Source: Ruminococcus sp.
GTDB taxonomy: Bacteria; Bacillota; Clostridia; Lachnospirales; Lachnospiraceae
DNA length: 32,111 nucleotides
Reading direction: 5' to 3'
NCBI GenBank assembly: GCA_029258605.1
Contig: JARHYE010000003.1
Span: 1-32,111, forward strand
The notes beneath the pieces were generated by a model, which worked only from the letters and a program-made list of their open reading frames with translations, was not told the origin of the DNA and ran no database searches. Below, in pieces: positions 9,447-17,600 of the stretch; position 1 is the first letter of the stretch; every line of letters begins with the position of its first letter. The translations under genes were made by a program, and so were the position numbers.

Positions 9447-10832
9447 TTAAATATGTCGTACAACTTCAAATCGTTCCATTTTTACTTTTTCTTTTGGCTT
9501 TACCCCAGCATTTTTTCTTGCAATCGCAACCTGCTGTTCCACGGTTTCAAGGCCATTTTGATTAGGCAATAAAAATCCTTTCTTGCGCCCTCTGCTTACA
9601 ATGACTCCATAACGATCAATATCTAACATTTCTGTAGAATCTATCTCTTCCAATTCTCCAGTTACATCTACTATAATTTCCAAGCGTTTCAATTCATCTT
9701 TTCTAATCGGTGCATATCTTGGATCATGGAATGCCGCATTTACTGCATTGCATATAATTTCTTCCGCAAGAGACTCTTTGACTGGTTCTATGGTCCCAAT
9801 GCATCCTCTTAATTTTCCTGCTTCCTTAATCAGCACAAATGCCCCTGCTTTTTTATGGCATAATTCCTCTGGCAATGGATTTGGCACTCTTAGAATTTCT
9901 CCTGATGTTGCATATTCTTTAATTGCACTTCTTGCAAGGGATACAAAACCATCTTCTTTCTTTTTGTACTCCTCTATTTTTCTTTCTTCTCTTGCTATGT
10001 ATTTTTCCTTGAAATTACATTCCTTATCTTCCCCTAGTACACGGTAAGAACAAATACCATACCCTACACCAAAGGGACCTTCATAAGAAAGCTTCTCCGC
10101 CTGAACAGCTGTATGATCCAAAGACCCTGCCAAAACAAGAAAGGTTCGATGTCCACACTCTGCCGCCTTTGCTAAAACTCCTTCATCAAAATTAAACAGT
10201 TCATCAAATCTTGCATGTTCCATAATATTCATCACTTTTTCATCATATTTCGGACCTTCTGTAACATATCCATAAGGTCCATCTTTTTGCATTCTATGGG
10301 ATAAATCTCCACTTGCAATCACAACTGTTTTCCGCCCTAATCTATTTGCTGCCTCTTTCACACACTGACCTAATTCATAATGTCTTGTAAATGGAAGTCC
10401 TGATAAGCCAATTCGCACAAGCTTGTATTCTTTCCATTTCTGATTCACAAATGTCAGGGGAATCATGGTTCCATAATCTAACATCTTATCTTTTTCACCT
10501 TTTGTACCTGCTGGCACATGATGAGACTGGGCAATAGAAACGATTTCATCAACAAATTCTGTATCATATTTTACAGCCATATTTACAGAAGAAACTTTAA
10601 ACTTTTCAAAATTACCCTTTGCTGATTTTCTCGGTGAAATATGAAAATAATCTGCATACATTGTCTGATGAGAAGAAATAATAACAATTGTATCCGGCTT
10701 AAGTTTTTCAATCCTGCTGGCAACTTCCTCATATGCCTCTTTTGTTTTGCTTATTTTTCCTTCTTCCCCTTTTCCAACCTTTGGAATAATCACTGGTGGA
10801 TGAGGCACCATAAATGCCGCTTCAATTCCCAT
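9447..10832 (-). CDS. Class III extradiol dioxygenase-like (Memo/LigB) domain fused to AMMECR1 domain (AmmeMemoRadiSam system protein B/A)
   Basis: N-terminal VPHPPVIIP..VIISSHQ..VIASGDLSHRM; C-terminal GAFVLIKEAGKLRGCIGTIEP..NAAFHDPRYAPI. Confidence 0.92.
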   Translation of the reverse strand: MGIEAAFMVPHPPVIIPKVGKGEEGKISKTKEAYEEVASRIEKLKPDTIVIISSHQTMYADYFHISPRKSAKGNFEKFKVSSVNMAVKYDTEFVDEIVSIAQSHHVPAGTKGEKDKMLDYGTMIPLTFVNQKWKEYKLVRIGLSGLPFTRHYELGQCVKEAANRLGRKTVVIASGDLSHRMQKDGPYGYVTEGPKYDEKVMNIMEHARFDELFNFDEGVLAKAAECGHRTFLVLAGSLDHTAVQAEKLSYEGPFGVGYGICSYRVLGEDKECNFKEKYIAREERKIEEYKKKEDGFVSLARSAIKEYATSGEILRVPNPLPEELCHKKAGAFVLIKEAGKLRGCIGTIEPVKESLAEEIICNAVNAAFHDPRYAPIRKDELKRLEIIVDVTGELEEIDSTEMLDIDRYGVIVSRGRKKGFLLPNQNGLETVEQQVAIARKNAGVKPKEKVKMERFEVVRHI

Positions 10833-10944
10833 AATATACTTATCCTCCTTATATCGTTTTTTTCAATCTATTCTTGTATATTTCAAACTTATAATGGACA
10901 AATTTAACTGTAAAACGTATTTTAACCTTCATATTGTACCTTAT

Positions 10945-10973
10945 AGTATATGACGCTTTTGTGTTAAACACAA
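10945..10973 (-). promoter_or_regulatory. Candidate promoter of the extradiol/AMMECR1 gene overlapped by a palindrome
   Basis: Minus strand TTGTGT-N17-TATACT; TTGTGTTTAACACAA (7-bp arms, 1-nt centre) overlaps the -35. Confidence 0.4.
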
Positions 10974-11007
10974 TAAATTTCAATATTTCTCTAATTATAG
11001 CGTAAAT

Positions 11008-11257
11008 TTTTACACAAATTGACTGATTTTTTTCAACTGCATGAATTATACACATTTGTTGATAACTATGTTGATAAGTCTGGTATAACCTATGGATAAC
11101 CTATGGATAACCCTCCGATTTCTATGTCTCTTCTGTTTTTCCCACATTTTTCTATATGTTATTCCCATCTTTTTTCATACTAAAATCATACTTTTTAACA
11201 CTTTTTTACTACTTATCCCCACTTTTTCGACACTTATCCACATATATTTGTTGATAA
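11008..11257. promoter_or_regulatory. Cluster of DnaA-box-like 9-mers
   Basis: TTTTACACA 11008; TTATACACA 11046; TGTTGATAA 11057, 11069, 11249; TATGGATAA 11091, 11102; TTATCCCCA 11213; TTATCCACA 11234 (perfect consensus). Confidence 0.55.
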
Positions 11258-11304
11258 CTTTGATTCTCATACTAATTTTTTATGTTTTCGCTTGTCTCGC
11301 AACA

Positions 11305-11350
11305 CAAAAAAACACCGCCCCTGTGGATACTCTTCCACAAAAACAGTGCT
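11305..11350 (-). terminator. Terminator of tRNA-Lys
   Basis: Minus strand CACTG-TTTT-TGTGGA-AGAGTA-TCCACA-GGGG-CGGTG then TTTTTTT; TTTT/GGGG pair only as G-U in the minus-strand RNA. Confidence 0.75.
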
Positions 11351-11357
11351 TCTAAAA

Positions 11358-11430
11358 TGCGCGATCGGGGGTTCGAACCCCGGACACCCTGATTAAGAGT
11401 CAGGTGCTCTGCCAGCTGAGCTAATCGCGC
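11358..11430 (-). tRNA. tRNA-Lys (anticodon CUU)
   Basis: GCGCGAT TA GCTCAGCTGGCAGAGC A CCTGA CTCTTAA TCAGG GTGTC CGGGG TTCGAAC CCCCG ATCGCGC A; complete cloverleaf, no encoded CCA. Confidence 0.97.
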
Positions 11431-11447
11431 TTATTCAATTTCATCAC

Positions 11448-11500
11448 TTTCATATCTGTGACGCATTTAATATTATATATCACAGATATGAAAAAAGCAA
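11448..11500 (-). promoter_or_regulatory. tRNA-Lys promoter with flanking 14-bp inverted repeat
   Basis: Minus strand TTGCTT-N17-TATAAT upstream of tRNA; TTTCATATCTGTGA (11448-11461) and TCACAGATATGAAA (11480-11493). Confidence 0.6.
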
Positions 11501-11725
11501 GTGATTTTTTACATTTTTTTATTTATTTTATTTTAACACCTGCTTTTTCCATTCAATATTCTATATACTTCGTCAAAAGAATTTAATATACATATAATTT
11601 TACAATTCAACTTTTTCTTGTGATAAAGATGCTGACAAATACAGCATTTCCACTTTCCTTTTCCCATCATAGATTCCCCATATCTGTCTATACACTAATA
11701 TATGATAGGCAAAAGGAGATGGGAA

Positions 11726-12376
11726 CTATTTTCTCACAGCAATGAGCTTATTAATTGGATTTCCTTTCTTTGAAAATTTCTCTTCATACTCTGTCATCAC
11801 GTTCCCTTTGTTTAAAAGATCGCAATGATGTAAATCATAAGTGAAATTTTCCAATATCCAGCCAGCTTCTTTTACCTGTTCCAATGAAAATTCAAAAAGC
11901 TCTGTATTGTCTGTTTTAAATTCCACAGAATGTCCGTGCTTTAATATTTTTTCATAGCGTTCAAAATATTCTGTAGACGTAAGTCTTCTCTTTGCATGTC
12001 TTGCCTTTGGCCATGGATCCGAAAAATTAAGATAAATCTTACTTACCTCATCTTCTGCAAATACTTCTGCAATATCTCTTGCATCCATACAAATAAATCG
12101 AATATTTTTCAGTTCACAAAACTCCTCGGTATCATATTTTTCAAGGGCACGAAGTAAAACGCTGGAATATCTTTCTATACCAACAAAATTAATTTCTGGA
12201 TATTTTGCTGCCATATTCAAAAGGAACCTTCCTTTTCCCATTCCAATTTCAATGTGAATCGGATTTTTATTTCCAAACACCTGGCTCCAACACTTTTTTT
12301 GTGCCTCTGGGCGTTTTATTACTTTATCATGGCTCTGAATTGTGCCTTCAGCTCTTGGAATATTTCTAAGCCTCAT
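11726..12376 (-). CDS. trmB: tRNA (guanosine(46)-N7)-methyltransferase
   Basis: IHIEIGMGKGRFL, NFSDPWPKARHAKRRLTS motifs. Confidence 0.95.
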   Translation of the reverse strand: MRLRNIPRAEGTIQSHDKVIKRPEAQKKCWSQVFGNKNPIHIEIGMGKGRFLLNMAAKYPEINFVGIERYSSVLLRALEKYDTEEFCELKNIRFICMDARDIAEVFAEDEVSKIYLNFSDPWPKARHAKRRLTSTEYFERYEKILKHGHSVEFKTDNTELFEFSLEQVKEAGWILENFTYDLHHCDLLNKGNVMTEYEEKFSKKGNPINKLIAVRK

Positions 12377-12494
12377 ATTTTATAACTCCTTTTATTCTTA
12401 CTTTCACAATTATACATAGAATTAGTATAATACAGTTGTCTTTAAAATCCTATCTTTTTCTTTCATTCATTTAAAATAAATTTATTTGTGCTAC

Positions 12495-12526
12495 AAAAAA
12501 AGCAAAGGTATGATTCTTCCTTTGCT
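12495..12526 (-). terminator. Terminator of glgB
   Basis: Minus strand AGCAAAGG-AAGAATCATA-CCTTTGCT-TTTTTTG. Confidence 0.85.
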
Positions 12527-12547
12527 CTTTTCTAAATAGATTGCATT

Positions 12548-14482
12548 CTAAAATTCAAATACCGCAACTCCATAGCCTGGGAGAGAATAGGCAAATGAAT
12601 ATGGCTTTCCATCGCATTCTTGCTTTTCTGCTTTGTAAACCATCGGACGTTCTTCGCCACTTCCGCCATATTTCGCTTCGTCACTATTTAAGACTAATTT
12701 GTACTGCTTTTTGCGCGGCACACCTACACGATAATCTGATCGCTCTACCGGTGTAAAGTTACACACAAATAACAAATTTTTCTTATCATTTTTTGAATGT
12801 CTGACAAAACTAAAAATACTACGGAATGTATCATCTTTGTTGATCCATTCAAACCCTTCTGGCTCATGGTCTAATTCATAGAGTGCTTTGTTTTTCTTAT
12901 AGAGATGTAGAAGGTCTTTAAAAAACAACTGTAGCTGTTGATGAGACTGTTCTGCAAGCAAAAACCAATCCAACTCTCTTTCCTCGCTCCATTCTCGTAG
13001 CTGTCCAAAGTCTTGTCCCATAAACAACAATTTCTTTCCTGGATGCCCAATCATGTAAGCATATCCAACTTTTAAATTGGCAATTTTATCAAATCCAACT
13101 CCTGGCATTTTATTTACCATGGAACATTTTAAATGGACCACTTCATCGTGAGATAATACAAGAACATAATTCTCACTATATGCATACTCCATAGAAAAAG
13201 CCATTTGATAATGAGCATTTTTGCGGAACAGAGGGTCTAATTTCATATATTCGGTAAAATCATGCATCCATCCCATATTCCATTTTAGACTAAATCCAAG
13301 TCCTCCCTCTTCTGGAGCACCGGTTACTTTTGGCCACGCGGTTGACTCTTCTGCTATCATCATAGCTCCTTTATTTCTTTCAAGAACTACGGAATTAAGA
13401 TGTTTAAAGAACTCAATGGCTTCAAGATTCTGATTGCCACCATATTTATTGGCAATCCACTGTCCATCCTGCTTGCCATAATCAAGATAAAGCATAGATG
13501 CAACCGCATCTACTCTAAGTCCATCAATGTGATAATTTTCAATCCAAAATAGAGCATTTGCAATTAGGAAATTCTGAACTTCTGGTTTTCCATAATCAAA
13601 AATCTTGGTTCCCCAGTCTGGATGCTCTCCTTTTTTCGGATCTGCGTATTCATAAATTGGTGTTCCATCAAATTCTGCCAATCCATGGGCATCTTTTGGA
13701 AAATGAGCTGGAACCCAATCTAAAATGACTCCAATTTTATTCTTATGCAAATAATTTATCATGTATGCAAAATCTTCTGGTGTTCCATATCTTGATGTAG
13801 GCGCATAATAGCCAGTCACCTGATATCCCCAGGATCCATCATATGGGTGCTCAAGCATCCCCATCAACTCAATATGGGTATATCCCATTTCTTTTACATA
13901 TTTTGTAATTGCTTTGGCAAATTCACGATATGTATAAAATCCTTCATTCTCACGACCTGGATGTCTCATCCAAGATCCCAAATGAACTTCATAGATAGAA
14001 AGTGGATTTTTTTCCATATCCCATGTTTCTCGTGCAGTCATCCACTGCTGATCTGACCATTTTAAATCAGAAATATCCGTAATGATTGATGCAGTTCCTG
14101 GACGAAGCTCCGCATAGTTTGCATAAGGATCTGCCTTAAAAATGCGTTTACCCTGCATCGTTTCGATACAAAACTTATATAATTGCCCTTCCTTTGCCTC
14201 TTTTATAAAGCAGGTATAAACACCTGTAGGTTCCTGGCGATCCATATAATTTTTTTCGAAATCCCAGTCATTGAACTCCCCAACTACAGAAACTCGTCTC
14301 GCATTTGGAGCCCATACTGAAAAATAAATTCCAGTTACTCCCTTTACCGTTGCTTTGTGAGCGCCAAGTTTATTATAAATCTTATAATGTGTTCCCTGAC
14401 CAAACAGATAATGATCAAGTTCACCAAATTCATAAGGCTGATATTTCTTTTGTACGGTTTTTTTATTTCCCATAAAGCCCAC
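12548..14482 (-). CDS. glgB: 1,4-alpha-glucan branching enzyme
   Basis: CBM48 + GH13: YEVHLGSW, GVILDWVPAHFPKD, DGLRVDAVASMLYLDYG, IAEESTAWP, VLSHDEVVH. Confidence 0.95.
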   Translation of the reverse strand: MGFMGNKKTVQKKYQPYEFGELDHYLFGQGTHYKIYNKLGAHKATVKGVTGIYFSVWAPNARRVSVVGEFNDWDFEKNYMDRQEPTGVYTCFIKEAKEGQLYKFCIETMQGKRIFKADPYANYAELRPGTASIITDISDLKWSDQQWMTARETWDMEKNPLSIYEVHLGSWMRHPGRENEGFYTYREFAKAITKYVKEMGYTHIELMGMLEHPYDGSWGYQVTGYYAPTSRYGTPEDFAYMINYLHKNKIGVILDWVPAHFPKDAHGLAEFDGTPIYEYADPKKGEHPDWGTKIFDYGKPEVQNFLIANALFWIENYHIDGLRVDAVASMLYLDYGKQDGQWIANKYGGNQNLEAIEFFKHLNSVVLERNKGAMMIAEESTAWPKVTGAPEEGGLGFSLKWNMGWMHDFTEYMKLDPLFRKNAHYQMAFSMEYAYSENYVLVLSHDEVVHLKCSMVNKMPGVGFDKIANLKVGYAYMIGHPGKKLLFMGQDFGQLREWSEERELDWFLLAEQSHQQLQLFFKDLLHLYKKNKALYELDHEPEGFEWINKDDTFRSIFSFVRHSKNDKKNLLFVCNFTPVERSDYRVGVPRKKQYKLVLNSDEAKYGGSGEERPMVYKAEKQECDGKPYSFAYSLPGYGVAVFEF

Positions 14483-14595
14483 CTCTCAGCTCATTTTTTA
14501 TACATCAATTATACTTGAAATACATAAAAAAAGAAAGAGAAAACAGGGATGCTATAAAAAATTAGTTAAATTGTTTAAATTTATTTTTTATACAT

Positions 14596-14641
14596 AAAAA
14601 GACAGCCTGTTTCGCAGCGAACCGCGTGAAACAAACTGTCT
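14596..14641 (-). terminator. Terminator downstream of the 1163-aa AAA+ gene
   Basis: Minus strand AGACAGTTTGTTTC-ACGCGGTTCGCTGC-GAAACAGGCTGTCT-TTTTAT. Confidence 0.8.
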
Positions 14642-14655
14642 AAACTTTACAAAAA

Positions 14656-17600
14656 TTAAATATTAAAATCTTTTTCTGATAGAATTACTCGATCCTTATC
14701 ATCTGTGTTTTTTCCAAAAACTTTTTTAACAAGTTTCTTCGCAGATGTTTTCTTGGAATGTCCAATTGCCTCATCCATCACTTCTTTGACTTCTGCAATT
14801 GTAACGGAATGATCTTCTCGCTGCAAAGCATCAATTCTGCTATACAATGCAAGAATTCCCATTTCATCAATTCGATATCCATTCTCCTGTGCATAGGTCT
14901 GACCAAATGTAACAAGTTCATCATTAATAAAAATTGGAACTTCCAAACGGCTTGTGAATTTTCTTCTAAATTCTCTGTTAGATGCAAGAAGTCTTTCTAG
15001 AGGTTTTCTTTGCTCTTCTAACACAATCAGAAGTTCACCGGTATCTCTTTCCATCGCCTTATTAAGACGTGCAACTGTCTTTTCATTCATTTTGGACGCT
15101 TTCTCTATGATCAATGCACCGCCATAGAGCTTATCACAAATTTCACCGATTTTCTTTTTATTAAGAGATTCTCCTGTTACAATTGCAACTTTTCCTTTTC
15201 GAACGTTTCTTTGCTTTTGAATTGCCTTTACAACATCAACCGCAAGAACTGTTTTTCCATTTCCTTTATTTCCAATGATTAAAAGGTTGCCTGTCTTAGA
15301 AGTACCTCTACGATTTGTACAGTTGCGCTCTTGCTCGAGAACATCCACAAGCTGCTCACTCATTCCTCTTACTGGAACAAAATATGAAAACAGTTTTTTC
15401 TGTTCCTCTGTAAGTCCTGCTCTTGTACCAATCTCGCTTTGTGTTTCCAAATCATAACGACCATGTACTAAAAATCCAGTACCTGACATAGACAATGCAT
15501 CAGAAATTTCATTCATTGGAAGTGGTGCTGTTTTTCCAGTTGCAATTAATTTTGCCGTTTCTTTTCTACTAAGAGGCGTACTCTTTGATAATAAGCTAAA
15601 TTCCTCTTCGTCTGGAACTTCTCTGTCATCTATTTCATTTTGATTTTCTGGATTCACTCTAAATTCCGCTTCAAATCCAGCTTGAATATCTTCATAATCT
15701 TCTTCAAATTCTTCATCTAGATATCCGTGTTGATCGTCATCATCGAACATATCGGTAAGTTCTTCTTCGTCTTCTAGTTCTTCTTCAAAAGCATCTGCAA
15801 GTTCTTCCTCTTCTTCCAGCTCTTCTTCAAAGGTATCGGTAAGCTCTTCCTCGTCATCTAGCTCTTCTTCAAAGGTATCGGCAAGCTCTTCCTCGTCGTC
15901 TAGTTCTTCTTCAAAGGTATCGGTAAGCTCTTCCTCATCCTCAAACTCTTCTTCCAACGTATCGACTAGTTCTTCTTCTTCATCTAGCTCTTCTTCAAAA
16001 GCATCCTCAAACTCTTCTTCAAAAGCATCTGCAAGTTCTTCCTCTTCTTCTAGTTCTTCTCCTAGAGAATCTTCCAGTTCTTCTTCCTGCTCGTTGCCTT
16101 CCAAAGCATCTGTGAAATCTTCTTCTTCGTTAAGGAATGCCTCAATGTCATCTATACGAAGTTGCTGTGTAACCTCGCCCATGTTTTCATGTGGTTCCTC
16201 TTCTACTTTTTCTGTTTTTGGAATTTCTTTTTCCTCAACAACTTGTGGCTGAACACCTTCAATTTCATCAATTAGTCTTTGAATTTCTTCTGGTAGTATC
16301 GGAGTTGTATCCTTCTTGATTTTTTCCATTTCAACCTCTTCCATCCCATCTAAACTTTCATTTTCAGACTCGTCTAATAACTTTTCTAGTGATAATTCTT
16401 CTATTTCTCCTAGTATTTCTTCAGATTTCTCTAAGAAGTCCTCGGATTCGTCCAGTGTTTCTGCTTCCTCTTCCGATAACTCCAAGATTTCTTCTGGCAA
16501 CTCTGCCGTCTCATCTAAGAGATCTTCTATTCCACTTGGCATCTCTACGGTTTCATCTAACAGTTCTGTTATTCCACTCGGCATTTCCACTGTTTCATCT
16601 AGTATTTCTTCAGATTCCTCTAAGAAGTCTTCGGATTCCTCTAAGAAGTCTTCGGATTCGTCCAAGATTTCTGCTTCCTCTTCTGACAACTCCAAAATCT
16701 CTTCCGGTAGCTCTGCTGTCTCGTCTGACAGTTCTTCTACTTCTTCCGGTAGCTCTGCTGTCTCATCTGACAATTCTTCTACTTCTTCCGGTAGCTCTGC
16801 TGTCTCATCTGACAATTCTTCTACTTCTTCTGGTAGCTCTGCTGTCTCATCTGACAGTTCTTCTACTTCTTCTGGTAGTTCTGCTGTCTCATCTGACAAC
16901 TCCTCCGTATGATGTGACACCTCGGTCTCAAGTGGCTCTGCCTTAAGTTCTTCTAAATCAGGATCAAACCGAGTAAACTTTCTATCCCTTTTTGCTGTGA
17001 TCTCACTCACAAGATTCACGTCAATGACAGACTCTATTTCTTCTATAGCAGTTTCTAGTTCCGGAAGTTCATCAACAAAATTGTCCTTGTCGGACTCTTG
17101 CGCTGGTCCTTCTACCACACCTTCACTCTGCTCTTCTTGTTGCATGGTTTCTTCTAATTCTGGATTCAGCAATACTTTTATGGCATCTTCCAGTTTCATC
17201 GTTTTTGCAATCCCTTTCTTTTCCAAGCGTTGTAAAATGTCCTCTATGGATTCTTTTTTCTCTAGTTTTTTTTCAGGGACTTTTTTCTTTTCTTCCTTTA
17301 CCGGCTCTTCTGCAGGTTCTTCTTTTTCCTTTTCTTCCTTCACGGGTACTGGTTCTGGTTTTTTTAGTGTTATCTCTGAAAAATCACACCTTGTTTTCCC
17401 GTCAGAAGATTGGGATTCCTCTTTTACTTTATTTACTACTTGCTCTTTTTCTTTCTGATACTTTTCTACGTTTGGAATTCGATCTGTTACAGATGCCGGC
17501 TTTTCATATCTGTGATCGTATTTTTCCTGCTGAGAAGGGGTAAGTGGCTTATACTGCATTTTTAATTCCATAGCTTTATAAACATACTTTCCTTCACTAA

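Noticed and set aside
11008-11257. Calling this region the chromosomal oriC
   Set aside because: No dnaA/dnaN/rpmH nearby and no gene-strand switch across it; kept only as a DnaA-like cluster.
11322-11330. TGTGGATAC as an additional DnaA-like box
   Set aside because: Falls inside the tRNA-Lys terminator stem, which explains it.
10849-11355. ORFs 10849-11055 (-) and 11092-11355 (+)
   Set aside because: AT-rich low-complexity translations overlapping the DnaA-like cluster and the tRNA terminator; no credible protein features.
16316-16946. Long plus-strand ORFs (198 and 185 aa; Ser-rich and Leu-rich)
   Set aside because: Antisense shadows of the acidic repeat arrays; absence of stops follows from repeat composition, with no homology-like features.
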